Source: Robiginitalea aestuariiviva (GTDB lineage Bacteria; Bacteroidota; Bacteroidia; Flavobacteriales; Flavobacteriaceae). Taken from it: a stretch of DNA of 64,000 nucleotides. The DNA lies in assembly GCF_029537735.1 (NCBI RefSeq), contig NZ_JARPUQ010000001.1, forward strand, positions 308,965 to 372,964. The letters are read 5' to 3'. A program made the translations under genes and the position numbers. The notes under the pieces were generated by a model, which was given only the letters and a program-made list of their open reading frames with translations, did not search any database and was not told where the DNA came from. Below, piece by piece: positions 49,919 to 61,862 of the stretch (its first letter is position 1; the number at the start of each line of letters is the position of its first letter).

Positions 49919-50623
49919 TTATTGCAGCTTGAACATGATCGGGATACTGAAGGGTACGCGAACCGGGCGGCCGCGTTGTTTTCCCGGGGTCATCTTGGGC
50001 AGTTTTTCAATAATCCGCAGGGCTTCTGCCTCCAGGTTTTTATCCGGACCTCTCATTCGGATGTTCCCGATGCTCCCGTCCTTCTGGATGGTAAACATTA
50101 CGGCAACCCGTCCCTGAATCCCCATTTCCTGGGCAATTTCGGGATAACGGAAGTTCTTCCGGATGTGCTTCTGCATCATTTCGTTGAAACACGCCTTTTT
50201 GTCGCTGGCGTTTTCACAGCCCGGGAAGACCGGTACATTTTCAATTACGGCAAAAGGCACCTCGATGTCTTCCTCGATTTCCTCCACCTCTACATCTTCG
50301 ATCTCGATGATCTCTTCGTCCTGGCTGGTTTCGGTTGACTCGATAACGGTCTCTTCCACTTCCTCTTCATCCTCGACCACCTCGATTACTTCGGGGGCGG
50401 CAGGGGGCGGAGGGGGCGGAGGGGTTTTGATCTGTTCGGTCATCGGGACCTCTTCATCCAGCAGTTCCTCAACATCCATGGAGATGTCGTAATCATTCGC
50501 CTTGTCATAGGTTTTCCATTCCAGCGCCACGTAAACCAGCGCCATCACTACGGCCAGACCGAGCACGAAGTACAGGCTGCTGTTCTTCCTCAGGTCGGCT
50601 TTCGGACTCTTTTTCAGTTCCAT
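49919..50623 (-). CDS. TonB-family energy transducer, copy 2
   Basis: Protein of 234 residues with one N-terminal helix (SLYFVLGLAVVMALVYVALEW), a short poly-Pro run (about 67-75), a long acidic linker (about 78-122, rich in Glu/Asp/Val) and the TonB C-terminal domain (VFPGCEN, KKACFNEMMQKHIRKNFRYPE, QGRVAVMFTI). The acidic linker differs from the Pro-rich linker of copy 1, while the C-terminal domains are plainly alike, so the two may serve different receptor sets. Confidence 0.93.
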   Translation of the reverse strand: MELKKSPKADLRKNSSLYFVLGLAVVMALVYVALEWKTYDKANDYDISMDVEELLDEEVPMTEQIKTPPPPPPPAAPEVIEVVEDEEEVEETVIESTETSQDEEIIEIEDVEVEEIEEDIEVPFAVIENVPVFPGCENASDKKACFNEMMQKHIRKNFRYPEIAQEMGIQGRVAVMFTIQKDGSIGNIRMRGPDKNLEAEALRIIEKLPKMTPGKQRGRPVRVPFSIPIMFKLQ

Positions 50624-50677
50624 GTTATCGATAATTTGATGCTTGCTAAAATAACCAATCTTTTATGAATTATGCAA

Positions 50678-51076
50678 TTAATGCTTCCAATTTAGCCACC
50701 GCAATGCGTGAAACACCACTTTGGCTGAGGCAAGTCCCCCTGTTAAACCCAGGGTATTGGCCACTACATCCATGGCCTGGGCGGTACGCCCCATATGCAT
50801 AACGGCCTGTAGTCCTTCAATACTCAGGCCATACAGGAACAGCACCCCAAAGGCCCACAAAGCGGCCTTTTTAAAAGGGATTCGGGCAGAAACCCGTTCC
50901 CAAAGGGCCAGCATGGCCAGCAGCATCGCCCCCGCATAAAAGATAAAATGGGCGCCCTTATCCCCGAAAGGCAGATACACGCCGTCCAGGTCTACCCCCT
51001 GGAGTGAAAGCAGGGAGGAAGCCGTAACCAGGGTCAGCCACAGGATAAAAAGAAAGGTAAACACCCATCTACGCAC
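50678..51076 (-). CDS. VanZ-family membrane protein
   Basis: Inner-membrane protein of 132 residues with four helices and the VanZ-like pattern [17 protein letters not shown] followed by [27 protein letters not shown]. The role of such proteins outside glycopeptide resistance is unknown. The start is a GTG at 51076 that overlaps the gcvH stop by 8 bp; there is no usable ATG nearby in frame, so translation is probably coupled to gcvH. Confidence 0.9.
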   Translation of the reverse strand: MRRWVFTFLFILWLTLVTASSLLSLQGVDLDGVYLPFGDKGAHFIFYAGAMLLAMLALWERVSARIPFKKAALWAFGVLFLYGLSIEGLQAVMHMGRTAQAMDVVANTLGLTGGLASAKVVFHALRWLNWKH

Positions 51077-51449
51077 CTACCAGGGCCTTGTAGTCGTCGG
51101 CGCTGAGCAGGTCGTCCACTTCTGAAGCATCCGTCATCTTCAGGCGGATCATCCATCCTTCCCCGTATGGGTCGGAATTCACTTTTTCCGGTTCCTCCTC
51201 CAGGGCCTCGTTAAAAGCCACAATCTCCCCACTGAGTGGCAGGAACAGGTCGGAAACCGTCTTAACGGCCTCCACAGTGCCAAAAACCTCCTCGCGGTCC
51301 AGGGTTTCGTCCAGGGTATCTACCTCCACGTAGACAATGTCCCCCAGCTCGCCCTGGGCAAAATCGGTGATGCCGACAGTGGCGGTATCCCCTTCAATGC
51401 GGACCCATTCGTGGTCCTTGGTGTACTTGAGTTCGGATGGAATATTCAT
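51069..51449 (-). CDS. gcvH: Glycine cleavage system H protein
   Basis: Lipoyl carrier protein of 126 residues that shuttles the aminomethyl group between GcvP and GcvT. The lipoylation site is Lys63 in [13 protein letters not shown], and [20 protein letters not shown] near the N terminus is diagnostic. ATG 51449 was chosen ([15 protein letters not shown]); the frame stays open 180 bp further but that part overlaps the sprA end and is not homologous. gcvT and gcvP are not in the window. It sits between sprA and vanZ, an arrangement common in Flavobacteriaceae. Confidence 0.96.
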   Translation of the reverse strand: MNIPSELKYTKDHEWVRIEGDTATVGITDFAQGELGDIVYVEVDTLDETLDREEVFGTVEAVKTVSDLFLPLSGEIVAFNEALEEEPEKVNSDPYGEGWMIRLKMTDASEVDDLLSADDYKALVGA

Positions 51450-51555
51450 TCGGGTATCGGGATTAGTCAGTCCCGCAAATGTAACGTATTCGGCCCGGAC
51501 ACGCCAAACCCCCCAACGCAAAAATGATTGGGCTGCACAGCCGCCGTCCGGCTTC

Positions 51556-54500
51556 TTAGTTGCCGAAGTTATACCGCAGGGTAAACCCGGTATTGATCGT
51601 GGTCTGGGGGAAGGCGGTAGATACCGCAAACTGGGAAAAGGAGTGATCGTAGAAGAACAGGGCGTTCAGGTTCTTGCTCAGGGCGTAGTCCGCCGTGAAT
51701 TTTACCGAGAACAGGTTCTGCCCGGAAGTAATCTGGTTGTTGTCAATATCCAGGTTGCGGATCAGGGTGATGTTATCCCTCAGGCTGAAGTCCGCCTTCA
51801 GGTTCAGGTCGCCCTTCAACCGGGTGCGTTCCCCTCCAATACGGGTTACGAACTGTACATCTTTGAAGCGGTAGCCCAGGCCCACGGTGTATTCCTTCCC
51901 GTTGATCTCGGTGAGCAGGTTATTGTCAAAACTCAGGGAGAGGGCGCGGTCCATACGTACCTCCGCCAGCACGCTCAGGGAATTCTGCATCTCGAAATCC
52001 ACGCGTACCAGGGGGTTGAAGGCATCGGCCAGCACCACGTTGTTGATGACGTTCTCGGGCATCAGGTCCAGGGTCTCTGCTTCTATCGGACGGGTACCCT
52101 CCCGCAGCAACTGGTAGCGCTCCAGGTTGGTCTGGAAGCTGTTGATGGTATAGGCCGCCCGGTAGCTGTGGCTCAGGGAGAACCGCTTGAACTGTTTTTT
52201 AAACCACTTGTTCTTCATCAGGCCGGTGTACTTCAGGTTCCAGTTGGGAATGGGAATTTCCCGGAAGGCGTCCAGGTTTACCCGGTTCACATCCTGCCCG
52301 GTGTAGGCCGCAAAGAATGCCGGCAACAACACCTCCTGGTGGGTCTTGCCGTAACGGATCGGGAAGCCATCGGCATCCACGCCCTCATCGGCCCCGCTGC
52401 GGTCCGACAGCAGCCGCTGAGCTATGGTCAGGCGGTTGGCCTTGAAGGTCTCGAAGGTCTCCGAATTGAATTCGTCGCTACGGCTCAGGGCCGTACCCAG
52501 CATCATGGTCGAAATACTGAAGTTGCCGTAGGTATTGGGGGCCTGGGGGATGTACTCCCCGGCGGTAATATCAAAATTCTCCTGCAGGGTTTCGGCATAC
52601 TGGCGGTCAGCAATCAGGTCTATGGTAAGCTCCGGCACAGGCTGGGCCGTGGCGGTGAGGTTCAGCTGCTGGTTGGTGCGCCGCACAAACTGCTCATTGA
52701 ATTCGTTAAAGGTGGTGATCCACCCGTTACGGGCTGCCAGGTAACGGATATCGGACTGGCTGCCGAATACAAAGCCCAGGGTGGGGCGGGTGGTCCCGAT
52801 AAACCCGATGGACTGGGTATAGCCAGGCAGGACCGAGCCGCTGTTTTCACTGTAATTGATGTTCACCCGCTTCACCATGGTCAGGAAATCCACCAGTGCA
52901 TTAACTCCCTTGCCGGATTTGCCGCTGCCTGCGGTATTCCCGCCCCGGGTATTTCCGCCTTTATCGGTACGTGGGGGTGCAATACCGGTGGTGGGTTTCC
53001 CGCTGCGCCGCTTCAGGCCCAGGCGGTCGTAAAGGCGCTGCATACTCAGGGCAGCAGTGAGGGTATGGGTGCCGGCGTTCTGCACGGTGTTAATGGTGGG
53101 CAATACCTGTTGGTCGTCCGGGATGCCCGGGTTCTGCGCCTTGGCCACGGCCAGGTTCAGGGCGTCCCCGCCCCGCTGCCATTCAAAATTGCTGGTGTAG
53201 GTATACTGGGCATTCACAAAATCCAGGAGGGGGATCTTGGACAGCGGCAACTCGTAGTTGAGGGTCATCTGCTGGCTGTGGCGGTTGGGTTCCCCGATGT
53301 TGAAGAAGCCATCCCAGAGGGTCCGGTCCTGCACGATGGTCGAGAAGGGGTTACCCAACTCCTCGTAATAATTCCGGATTATGTTGTTGTTGGACCCGGT
53401 CAGCTGCACCCGCAGGGCCTGGGTAAGGGCGTAATTCAGGTTGTACTGCCAGTTGAACTGGTAGTTCCGCTGTTGCAGCAGGGGCAGCTCCAGGGCATCC
53501 ACCCCGGGTTCCAGCACGTCCCGGAAGCGCTGCTGGTTAAATTGCCGGTTAATGTTGGACTGAAGCGAAATGCTGGTGGGCAGCAGGTTGATGTTGAAAT
53601 CCTTCAGCCACTTCAGGTAACTGCCCCGCAACAGGGAATCGTTTTTGGCAAAGGGCGCCAGGGGGGCCGGTTTGAAATTGTGGTTGTATACCACCCCGGC
53701 CTGCACGTTCTGGTCCCTCAGGCTGGCCACCTCAAAATCCCGGTGGTTGGTCTCATTATAGGAGTAGTTGAAGGTGAAGTTCTCCACGTCGAAGAAATTG
53801 GCCTCGGCTTCCTCTCCCCGGTTCTTCCGCACCCCGATGAAGTTGACGCTGGTGCGCCGGGTGTAATCTTCCGCCTGCTCCCGGATCTCATCGGCCTCCT
53901 GGGTGCTGGCGGCCGCATCAATGCGGTCCTGCAGCCTGAGATCGTCGTATACCGGGTCGAATTCCGGGGTGATCAGCTGTTCGGAAATCCCGTAGTTGAA
54001 GGGCAATTGCAGCTTCCAGTTCTTGGGGAACAGCATCCCGAGTTCCACGTTGGTCACCACATCGTAGGAAATCGCATCTTCCCGGGCCCGCTCGTTGGGC
54101 ATCTGGTCAATGGCCCCGAAACCGGAGGTGCTGGTGCTGGCCGTGGCAGAAACATTGGCAAAGTCCGCCATGTTTGCATCCAGGGCAGCCACCGCGGCCC
54201 ACCCGCCCTGGTTGTCCAGGCCGGCAAGGCGCAATTCGTTAAACCAGACTTCGGAGCGCAAGGGGATGTTGTCGATGTTCTTGACCCCCACCATCATGCT
54301 GCGGATGCTCCCCAGGGATGGGTTCCCCCGCAACCCGATGCGTATCTGCCCGGGCTGGCGGGGTGCAAATTCAGCTACCTCCACGGCCTGCCCGTCCACC
54401 ACCTCGTAATAGGTGGTCTGCCCCAGGGTTTGGTTGGCTATGCCCTGGGATTTTACCTTGTTCAGGTCGTCCAGGGCAATTTCCAGTTCATTTACGGCCG

Positions 54501-57500
54501 GCCAGACCTGCTCCGGCGTGGCTGCGCTAAACGGGGTGTACTCCAGGGGGACTTCGATCTGGTAATAGTTTTCTGAAAAGTCCGTCCCGATCCTCAAAAA
54601 GCCCACCAGGGACTGCCCGTCCTGGTAGGGATCGGATTCCACAATTTTTTCGGCGTGCATAAACATGCGGATGCGCTCGTACTGCCGCATATCCATATTC
54701 ACGTTCTTGAATACGCCACGGGAATCCTGGGGCTCCAGGTTTTCCACCACGAAAGAGAGGGACTGCTCGTTCTGGCGCACAATGGTGTTGTTGTTGTTCA
54801 GCTGCTCGCGGAACACCCCCGGGGGCAGCACATAGGGAATGGGGAGGCGGGCATTGTTCTCCTCGATGTTCACTGCATTCACATCTACCAGGGTGCCGTC
54901 GTCCGCCGGGTTGTCGTTACCGGTCTGCAAGGTTTTGGTATAGGTACGCCAGTCGCCGCGTACCAGGTCCAGGGTGGCAAAGCGCAGCACCACGGGGTCC
55001 GAAAAGCCGGTGAGGTACATCCGCATAAAGCTTACGGAGCGAAAATCCGTAATCCCGCCTATGGCATCGGTGAAATCGCTGAGCGGGATCTTGTACTGGA
55101 TCCAGCGCCGGTTCAGCTGGGCCCCGTTAGGCAGGTTTGGGGTCACCCCCTCCTTGATGTCGGTTACATAGCGGTCATCCACCGAAATCCCGGGGCGGAT
55201 CGGGATGCGGTATTCAAAATAGCTGTTTACCGTGTTCATGGTGAGATCGCGGTCTACGTCTTCCACGTCCGGCAGGGTGGTGCTGCCGCGGTCCGTATTG
55301 GTCACACTCACGGGGGAGTTCCCCTGGGGGTTGTTGAAATCCCGGTACCGCTGCAGGATGTCGCCATCCCGGTTCAGGTAATAGGTGTAGTTGTCCAGGG
55401 CCGGGTCTTCTGCCGGGCCATTATACCCCTGGGCGGCTTCGGCCGTATCGTCCAGGCCGTCAAACCCAAGGTCCTGCAAGCTGCGGTTGGCCTCGTTGGC
55501 ATCAAAGGCATATACCAGAGCCTGGGTAGCGGGCACGGTCCCCCAGGGGGTGTCCGTGGTCAGGTCGTTGGAACCCTGCCCGGGCAGGCCGTTTTCGTAT
55601 TGTTTGCGGCCATCCGCCAGCACATCTTCGCTGATGTTCCCCAAATTAATAACCAGCTCGCCGGGCCCGGTGGCCTGTCCGTCCACATAAGGGTCCAGCA
55701 CCCAGAACTGGATGAATTCCACGTTGGATTGCTCAAAGTTGGTACTGGTGAGCGGGCGCATGATCCCGGCCCAGCGGTCCGTGACAGGCTCGGCGTCAAA
55801 GTTTGGGTTGGCGTTATAAGGCCCCTTCTGGTTGGGGTAATACACCATGTCCAGGGTGTTTTGCACCGTGGTCTGCCCCTGGGCGATATCGATACGCGGA
55901 AAGACCTCATCGATGAAAATGCGCCGGGTGGCGTTCAGGGAAATATCGTTGTCCGTTACCCCGGATGGGCGCTGGTTGGTGTAGAAGATCGGGTCGATGG
56001 TGTACCAGGCCATCTTGGCGCGTTCGTAACCGGTCTGCAGGTCGTCTTCCCCCTCGTCCAGGAATTCCAGGGGGGTACTGGCCAGGGTCCACCCCAGGGA
56101 GGAGCGGATGTCGATCAGGGCCTGGGCCCCTTCAAAATCGTCCAGGTAGGAGGTGGTTTCGCCCCGGAAATCGGCATTCTTAGGGGAGCCCGGGCTCAGG
56201 ACGGCCACCTCCCCCCTCAGGGAAACATTGGAGGGTACGTCCGTGTCCACATTGGGCAGGGCATTGGCCAGACGGGTCAAAAAGGGCACTTCGGTGGAAA
56301 AAATCCCGTTCAGGCCAAAGATGGTATTGTTTACAGGCTCCACCCCGAAATTGGCTTTCTGGGTGAGCGGGCGTTCGTTCAGGTTCAGCAGGGTACCGCC
56401 CAGGATAAACTTATCGCTGATCCGGTGCTCCACGTTCACCCCGGAAAACCGGCGGGTCTGCTGCCCGAATACGGCGTTGTTCTCTACCGAGATGTTGATG
56501 GGGGTATTGGAAGCCTGCAGGCTGGGGTCCAGGATCTGCACCGTCCCGGCCTGGTAATTCACCGTGTAATCGATCCCCTCCTGCAGGGTGCGGCCCCCGG
56601 CCGTAACCCGCACAGACCCGCGGGGTACGTTAAAGGCCCCTATGGGGATGCCGTTCCCGGTTTCGGATTTGTAGCGCCCTTTCAGGCGGAAGCGGTTCTT
56701 TTCGGCATCTTCCAGGGAAGCGGCCTTAGTCTGGGTATAGAGGTTGCGGAAAACGTACTTCTGCTGGTTCACATTATATCCCTGGTCGTCAGCCACGTCG
56801 TAGGTCCCCCCGCCCATCAGGTCAAAAAGGAATTCCCCGAACGGCTCTACTTTGGGAAAGATAATGAGTCCGTTCTGGGTGTTTACGGTAATGCCCGGCA
56901 CAAAATCAAAAAAGCCGTCCCCGCCCGGCTGCACATCGTTGTATACATTCAGTCGGTCCAGGTTAAAAACATCCAGCAGGATGCGTTCCTGCAGCAGTTT
57001 GGGGGTGTTTGGCCAGCCCGTGTTGGGGTCTACCGGGGAGATGTAGTTCCGTGGGGTAGGGTCGGAATAGAGGATGTTCAGCTTAAAATCTTCCTGGCTC
57101 AGCTGGAAGGCCCCCGTAGCGTAGATGTTCTTCATCATCAGGTCCCAGATGGGATCCGTAACGTTGGTGATGTTGCTTTTGAGCAGCTTCAGCACCAGGG
57201 CGTTGTTGTTGATCTCTACCTGGGCCCCGGGGCTCACGGTGGTGGCATCCAGCCCGCCGTTGGCAAACTCCCCTACCTGATAGACCTGCCCGTTGTAGGT
57301 GTACTGGAAGGCCACGGCCAAAACCTCGTCGTTGCTCAGGCGCTGGTTCAGGGAAATGTAGCCCAGTTGGGTGTTCAGGGTGTAATCCCGGGAAGGTTCC
57401 AGCTTGCGGGCGTTTTCCAGGATGGCATAGTCAAAGCCCTGGTTGGCCGCATAGCCCCCGGGAATCTGGAAACCGTTGTCCACCGTTGCAATGTCGCGGA

Positions 57501-58725
57501 TGGCCTGGGTAAGTACGCCCCCGTTGCCGATCAGGTTAGGGTCGTAGTCGTTGGCCCCGTTGCGCGGCAGGTTGCCGGCCGCCGCAGACGGGTTAAAAAA
57601 GCCGGCCGGGTCTCCCCCCACCCGTCCGATGCGGGTTTGATCCGGGATGGCTTCCCCCAGATCCTGGATCCCCACCAGGTTGCGCACATTTGTAGTAATC
57701 TGACCTCGGTTGGTCACCCAGACCTCCAGGCGGGTGATCTGTACCTGGCTGCGGATGTAGGGGTAATCCGCCAGGGCCTGATCGTACTGGTCGCGGAAAA
57801 ACTGGGCCAGGAAAAAGTGGCGGTCTTCGTCGTAGTCCAGGGCCGTAAGCTCAAATTCGTTCAGGGTGCCCCCGCCCTGGGCCACCACGGTGTTGTTCTG
57901 GGAACGCTGCTCGGAAAAGACGGCCGTAACGGTGGTACGGCCAAATTGCAATTGGGTCTTCACCCCAAAGAGGCTCTGGGCCCCGGAGATCAGGGAACTG
58001 TTCAGGGGCATGTTCACGTTCCCCACCTCAATCTTGCGGATGATGTCGTCTTCCGTGGGGGTATAGTCCAGTTTAATCAGGTTCTGGAAGTCGAAGGTAG
58101 CCTCGGTGTCGTATTGGGCCGTGACCTGCAGGCGCTCGCCAATGCGCCCCAGCAAACTCAGGCTGATGCGCTGGTCAAAATCGAAGGCCAGGTTGGTGCG
58201 GTTGCGGGGGGAAAGGGCCGGGTTGTCGTTCTTTTGCCAGATCACCCCCAGGTCCATGGCCACGGACCCCTGGGGTACCACCTCAATGGTATTGCCTCCA
58301 AAGAGGGTTTCAAAGAAATTGTTATTGACGTAAAAGTTGGGCAGCAGGTTCTTGCGGGCTTCTTCGCTCCCGGCTTTCTTACCGGAAAAAGCGTCGATCT
58401 TCTGCTTGAAGTAGGCCTTCATGTCCTGTTTGCGGACCAGCTCCAGGTATTGCTCCGGCGTCAGGATAATGGGGTATGAAATATCGTAGTCCCCCACGGT
58501 CTCGGTGTAGATATACCGGTCCAACTGGGGGTCGTAGGTGTATTTGGAGAGGATGCTCGGGGGGTTTTCGAGCTCGATGCGGCCCAGGGACGCCCCGGTG
58601 CGAACCGTATCCGCCTCCGTTTCGGTATCCTGTGCCCGGGTGGCCCAGACGGCCCCCAGCAGGAAGGTGAGGAGGAAAAACGGTTTACAGTAAGCAGTGT
58701 AAAATGCTGAAGCCCCTGTTTTCAA
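51556..58725 (-). CDS. sprA: Cell surface protein SprA, type IX secretion translocon
   Basis: Very large outer-membrane barrel of 2389 residues, close to the length of Flavobacterium johnsoniae SprA, which forms the protein-conducting channel of the T9SS and is needed for gliding. A signal peptide ([18 protein letters not shown]) precedes strand-rich sequence with recurring motor-less repeats typical of SprA ([36 protein letters not shown] in parts) to the end (FTLRYNFGN). No ATG exists before residue 98; the frame opens with a TTG at 58725, 5 bp after the ruvA stop, so a TTG start is the best reading. It will secrete the type B adhesin encoded at 11941. Confidence 0.95.
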   Translation of the reverse strand: MKTGASAFYTAYCKPFFLLTFLLGAVWATRAQDTETEADTVRTGASLGRIELENPPSILSKYTYDPQLDRYIYTETVGDYDISYPIILTPEQYLELVRKQDMKAYFKQKIDAFSGKKAGSEEARKNLLPNFYVNNNFFETLFGGNTIEVVPQGSVAMDLGVIWQKNDNPALSPRNRTNLAFDFDQRISLSLLGRIGERLQVTAQYDTEATFDFQNLIKLDYTPTEDDIIRKIEVGNVNMPLNSSLISGAQSLFGVKTQLQFGRTTVTAVFSEQRSQNNTVVAQGGGTLNEFELTALDYDEDRHFFLAQFFRDQYDQALADYPYIRSQVQITRLEVWVTNRGQITTNVRNLVGIQDLGEAIPDQTRIGRVGGDPAGFFNPSAAAGNLPRNGANDYDPNLIGNGGVLTQAIRDIATVDNGFQIPGGYAANQGFDYAILENARKLEPSRDYTLNTQLGYISLNQRLSNDEVLAVAFQYTYNGQVYQVGEFANGGLDATTVSPGAQVEINNNALVLKLLKSNITNVTDPIWDLMMKNIYATGAFQLSQEDFKLNILYSDPTPRNYISPVDPNTGWPNTPKLLQERILLDVFNLDRLNVYNDVQPGGDGFFDFVPGITVNTQNGLIIFPKVEPFGEFLFDLMGGGTYDVADDQGYNVNQQKYVFRNLYTQTKAASLEDAEKNRFRLKGRYKSETGNGIPIGAFNVPRGSVRVTAGGRTLQEGIDYTVNYQAGTVQILDPSLQASNTPINISVENNAVFGQQTRRFSGVNVEHRISDKFILGGTLLNLNERPLTQKANFGVEPVNNTIFGLNGIFSTEVPFLTRLANALPNVDTDVPSNVSLRGEVAVLSPGSPKNADFRGETTSYLDDFEGAQALIDIRSSLGWTLASTPLEFLDEGEDDLQTGYERAKMAWYTIDPIFYTNQRPSGVTDNDISLNATRRIFIDEVFPRIDIAQGQTTVQNTLDMVYYPNQKGPYNANPNFDAEPVTDRWAGIMRPLTSTNFEQSNVEFIQFWVLDPYVDGQATGPGELVINLGNISEDVLADGRKQYENGLPGQGSNDLTTDTPWGTVPATQALVYAFDANEANRSLQDLGFDGLDDTAEAAQGYNGPAEDPALDNYTYYLNRDGDILQRYRDFNNPQGNSPVSVTNTDRGSTTLPDVEDVDRDLTMNTVNSYFEYRIPIRPGISVDDRYVTDIKEGVTPNLPNGAQLNRRWIQYKIPLSDFTDAIGGITDFRSVSFMRMYLTGFSDPVVLRFATLDLVRGDWRTYTKTLQTGNDNPADDGTLVDVNAVNIEENNARLPIPYVLPPGVFREQLNNNNTIVRQNEQSLSFVVENLEPQDSRGVFKNVNMDMRQYERIRMFMHAEKIVESDPYQDGQSLVGFLRIGTDFSENYYQIEVPLEYTPFSAATPEQVWPAVNELEIALDDLNKVKSQGIANQTLGQTTYYEVVDGQAVEVAEFAPRQPGQIRIGLRGNPSLGSIRSMMVGVKNIDNIPLRSEVWFNELRLAGLDNQGGWAAVAALDANMADFANVSATASTSTSGFGAIDQMPNERAREDAISYDVVTNVELGMLFPKNWKLQLPFNYGISEQLITPEFDPVYDDLRLQDRIDAAASTQEADEIREQAEDYTRRTSVNFIGVRKNRGEEAEANFFDVENFTFNYSYNETNHRDFEVASLRDQNVQAGVVYNHNFKPAPLAPFAKNDSLLRGSYLKWLKDFNINLLPTSISLQSNINRQFNQQRFRDVLEPGVDALELPLLQQRNYQFNWQYNLNYALTQALRVQLTGSNNNIIRNYYEELGNPFSTIVQDRTLWDGFFNIGEPNRHSQQMTLNYELPLSKIPLLDFVNAQYTYTSNFEWQRGGDALNLAVAKAQNPGIPDDQQVLPTINTVQNAGTHTLTAALSMQRLYDRLGLKRRSGKPTTGIAPPRTDKGGNTRGGNTAGSGKSGKGVNALVDFLTMVKRVNINYSENSGSVLPGYTQSIGFIGTTRPTLGFVFGSQSDIRYLAARNGWITTFNEFNEQFVRRTNQQLNLTATAQPVPELTIDLIADRQYAETLQENFDITAGEYIPQAPNTYGNFSISTMMLGTALSRSDEFNSETFETFKANRLTIAQRLLSDRSGADEGVDADGFPIRYGKTHQEVLLPAFFAAYTGQDVNRVNLDAFREIPIPNWNLKYTGLMKNKWFKKQFKRFSLSHSYRAAYTINSFQTNLERYQLLREGTRPIEAETLDLMPENVINNVVLADAFNPLVRVDFEMQNSLSVLAEVRMDRALSLSFDNNLLTEINGKEYTVGLGYRFKDVQFVTRIGGERTRLKGDLNLKADFSLRDNITLIRNLDIDNNQITSGQNLFSVKFTADYALSKNLNALFFYDHSFSQFAVSTAFPQTTINTGFTLRYNFGN

Positions 58726-58730
58726 ACTTT

Positions 58731-59312
58731 TTACAGATTTTTAAGCGCGGTTTTGATAATGCCCTCCACGCTCAGGTCCGGGTCCTGTTTTAACGCCTTG
58801 TCCACCACCTTTTCGGCAGGCTTCCTGGCGAACCCGAGAACCTCTAAAGCTGATAACGCTTCTTCTCTGTGAGTATTGTCTGTTTTCAGGGAAACTTCGT
58901 CTGTGTCGTAAATTTTCAGAACCTTGTCCTTAAGGTCCAGAATAACGCGCTGGGCGGTCTTGGAACCAATCCCTTTTACGGACTGTATGGCCCCCGCATT
59001 TCCGGAGGCAATGGCATCGCGTACCTGGGCCGGCGTCATAGAAGACAACATGGTACGCGCTGTACTGGCCCCTACCCCGCTCACGGAGATCAGCAGCCGG
59101 AATATTTCCCGTTCCTGGGGGGTGCTGAACCCGAAAAGCGTATGGGCGTCTTCCCGCACCTGCAAATGGGTATATATTCGAAGCTGCTCCCCTTCGGGAA
59201 GGGTGCCATAGGTGTTCAGGGAAATATGGACCAGGTAACCCACGCCGGCGCATTCCACCACCAGGTGGGTCGGGTATTTTTCAAGGAGCCTGCCGTTTAA
59301 TTGGTCAATCAT
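58731..59312 (-). CDS. ruvA: Holliday junction branch-migration protein RuvA
   Basis: DNA-binding tetramer subunit of 193 residues that targets RuvB to Holliday junctions. OB-fold N terminus (MIDQLNGRLLEKYPTHLVVE), two helix-hairpin-helix motifs (VSGVGASTARTML, VKGIGSKTAQRVI) and the flexible linker plus C-terminal RuvB-binding domain (EALSALEVLGF) are all present. It lies between the malic enzyme (32-bp gap) and sprA (5-bp gap), forming a probable maeB-ruvA-sprA unit. Confidence 0.97.
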   Translation of the reverse strand: MIDQLNGRLLEKYPTHLVVECAGVGYLVHISLNTYGTLPEGEQLRIYTHLQVREDAHTLFGFSTPQEREIFRLLISVSGVGASTARTMLSSMTPAQVRDAIASGNAGAIQSVKGIGSKTAQRVILDLKDKVLKIYDTDEVSLKTDNTHREEALSALEVLGFARKPAEKVVDKALKQDPDLSVEGIIKTALKNL

Positions 59313-59344
59313 TGGTTAGGTTGGTTTAGGCCACAGGCCGGAAT

Positions 59345-61633
59345 CTAGGATTTGCTGTTGCGGCGCTTCTGACGTTCCTGGGCGTCAATCACGGCCACGG
59401 CCGTCATATTGACCATCTCCTCTACGCTGGCGCCCATCTGCAGGATGTGTACCGCCCGGCGCAGCCCCAGCATAATGGGCCCGATGGTATCCGAGGCCTG
59501 TAGCTCCTTGATAAGCTTGTAGGTAATGTTGGCAGATTCCAGGTTCGGGAAGATCAGGGTATTAACCTGCTTGCCTGCCAGCTTGGAAAAGGGGAACTGA
59601 CTCTGGTGCAACTTGCTGTTCAGGGCAAAATCCGTCTGGATTTCCCCATCTACCACCAGGTCTGGGTTTTGTTCGTGCAAAATTCGGATGGCTTCCCGCA
59701 CCTTCACGGCCCTGGGGTGGCTGGACGACCCAAAGTTCGCATAGGACAGCAGGGCCATCACCGGGTCGAAATTAAAGGCCTTGGCCAGGTTAGCCGTCAT
59801 CCGGGTAATCTCGGCCAGCTCTTCGGCACTGGGGTCGATATTGATGGAGGTGTCCGCCAGAAACAGCGGCCCCCGGGAAGTGATCATGATGTGTACCGTA
59901 GCGGCCCGGGTTACCCCGGTAGCCCGCCCGATGACCTCAAAAATGGGCTTCACCACCGTACTATAGGCCCGGGAATACCCGGTAATCATCCCGTCTGCAT
60001 CCCCTTCGCGCACCATCATGGACCCGAAATAATTCCGCTCCCGCATCTTACTTCGGGCATTGTACAGGGTACATCCCTTGCGCCGGCGCATTTCCCAGTA
60101 TTTCCGGGCATAGCGCTCCCGCTTCTCCTGGGAGGCCTCCTCGTACTGGTCAATGATGGGAACATCCGCGTCAAACTCCAGTTCCTGTTTCAGGGACTCA
60201 ATGGTTTTGCGGTTCCCCAGCAGGATGGGGTGGGCAATGCCTTCTTCAAAAGCGATCTGCGCCGCCTTAAGCACATCCAGCTGGTCGGCTTCGGCATAGA
60301 CGATGGTCTTGGGCTGTGCCTTGGCCCGGTTCATCATCAGGCGCATCACCTTTTTGGTATCCCCGGAGCGCTGCAGCAGCTCTTCCCGGTAGCGGTCCCA
60401 ATCCTGAATAGGCGCCTTGGCTACCCCGCTCTCCATGGCTGCCCGGGCTACGGCCGGGGGTACCTCCGCAATCAGGCGGGGGTCGAAGGGTTTGGGAATG
60501 ATATACTCATCCCCGAAAGTCAGGCGGGTTTCCCCATAGGCGATATTGACCTGTTCCGGCACGGGCTGTTTGGCCAGGTCTGCCAGGGCCTTTACGGCAG
60601 CCATCTTCATGGCCTCATTGATCTTGGTGGCGCGAACGTCCAGGGCGCCCCGGAAGATGTACGGGAACCCAAGCACGTTGTTCACCTGGTTGGGGTGGTC
60701 GGAGCGGCCGGTGGCCATAATCAGGTCGTCCCGGGTTTCCAGGGCCAGATCATAGGCAATCTCCGGGTTGGGGTTGGCCATCGCAAAGACAATAGGCCGG
60801 GGGTTCATGCTTCGCAACATCTCCGGGCTCAGAATGTCTGCAATGGACAGGCCGATAAAGACATCCGAATCCTTTACGGCCTCTTCCAGGGTATCGATCT
60901 TCCGATCCGTGGCAAATTCCTTTTTCTCCGGACTCAGGTTGTCCCGGTCGTTGCGGATTACCCCTTTGCTGTCCAGCATCACCATGTTTTCCGGGCGCAC
61001 CCCAAAGGCGCGGTACAAGCGGCTGCAGGAAATGGCAGCAGCCCCAGCCCCGCTGATCACTACCCGCACCTCTTCGGCTTTTTTCCCGGCCAGCTCCAAG
61101 GCATTCAACAAGGCCGCTGCAGAAATAATCGCAGTTCCGTGTTGGTCGTCGTGCATCACCGGGATGTCCAGCTCCTCTTTCAGGCGGCGTTCGATTTCGA
61201 AGGCTTCAGGCGCCTTGATGTCTTCCAGGTTTATGCCCCCAAAGGTGGGCGAGAGGATCTTAACGGTCTCCACAAACTTGTCCACATCCTTCGTGTCGAG
61301 CTCAATGTCGATCCCGTCGATGTCGGCAAAGATTTTAAAGAGCAGGCTCTTGCCTTCCATGACCGGCTTGGAAGCCTCCGGGCCAATATCCCCCAACCCC
61401 AGTACCGCGGTACCGTTCGAAATCACGGCCACCAGGTTGCCTTTTGCCGTGTACCGGTATACCTGCTCCTTGTCCTTTTCGATCTCCAGGCAGGGCTCGG
61501 CCACCCCGGGCGAATAGGCCAGGGCCAGGTCGCGCTGGGTGGAATAGGGTTTTGTAGGGACAATCTCTATTTTTCCGGGGGTAGGCTTGGCGTGGTAAAT
61601 CAGCGCTTCCCGCCGTTTTTTCTCCTTGCTCAT
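59345..61633 (-). CDS. maeB: NADP-dependent malic enzyme, MaeB type
   Basis: Oxidative decarboxylation of malate to pyruvate with NADPH production. The 762-residue protein has a malic enzyme half (1 to about 425; [56 protein letters not shown]) and a C-terminal phosphotransacetylase-like half (about 430-760; [31 protein letters not shown]). In MaeB the second half is regulatory and lacks PTA activity. Cytosolic. First gene of the probable unit with ruvA and sprA; a -7 box is 18 bp upstream. Confidence 0.96.
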   Translation of the reverse strand: MSKEKKRREALIYHAKPTPGKIEIVPTKPYSTQRDLALAYSPGVAEPCLEIEKDKEQVYRYTAKGNLVAVISNGTAVLGLGDIGPEASKPVMEGKSLLFKIFADIDGIDIELDTKDVDKFVETVKILSPTFGGINLEDIKAPEAFEIERRLKEELDIPVMHDDQHGTAIISAAALLNALELAGKKAEEVRVVISGAGAAAISCSRLYRAFGVRPENMVMLDSKGVIRNDRDNLSPEKKEFATDRKIDTLEEAVKDSDVFIGLSIADILSPEMLRSMNPRPIVFAMANPNPEIAYDLALETRDDLIMATGRSDHPNQVNNVLGFPYIFRGALDVRATKINEAMKMAAVKALADLAKQPVPEQVNIAYGETRLTFGDEYIIPKPFDPRLIAEVPPAVARAAMESGVAKAPIQDWDRYREELLQRSGDTKKVMRLMMNRAKAQPKTIVYAEADQLDVLKAAQIAFEEGIAHPILLGNRKTIESLKQELEFDADVPIIDQYEEASQEKRERYARKYWEMRRRKGCTLYNARSKMRERNYFGSMMVREGDADGMITGYSRAYSTVVKPIFEVIGRATGVTRAATVHIMITSRGPLFLADTSINIDPSAEELAEITRMTANLAKAFNFDPVMALLSYANFGSSSHPRAVKVREAIRILHEQNPDLVVDGEIQTDFALNSKLHQSQFPFSKLAGKQVNTLIFPNLESANITYKLIKELQASDTIGPIMLGLRRAVHILQMGASVEEMVNMTAVAVIDAQERQKRRNSKS

Positions 61634-61651
61634 ATCAGGTGCGTTGTTTCA

Positions 61652-61659
61652 CAAAGGTA
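61652..61659 (-). promoter_or_regulatory. -7 box of maeB
   Basis: TACCTTTG on the minus strand (exact consensus), 18 bp before the ATG at 61633. No TTG is found at the usual spacing. Confidence 0.5.
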
Positions 61660-61862
61660 CGGGTGCAAATCGAATTTTTAGAATGGGCGGCACCTCTTAT
61701 TTTCAGGCGGCTTCCCTATGAGTCTGAAGCCTGGAATTTGCCAGGAGCAGTACCAGGCAGAGGCTGCTGGGGTATTGCAGGTTCAGGGGGTATCTTGTCG
61801 CTGGGGGGCGGGAAGGGGGGAACCCGCAGGCTCCTCCACCCCACTCTATTTCCATCAAAATC

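Noticed and set aside
54655-58479. 1274-aa frame antisense to sprA
   Set aside because: Long open antisense frames are expected in GC-rich genes lacking certain codons; the sequence is low in protein-like pattern and sprA is certain.
59606-61681. 691-aa frame antisense to the malic enzyme gene
   Set aside because: Same reason: no domain, no start context, opposite a clearly identified enzyme.
61786-61820. G-quadruplex near the MFS transporter gene
   Set aside because: G runs are present, but one loop is about 12 nt and the motif is on the strand opposite to the transcript, so it is weak.
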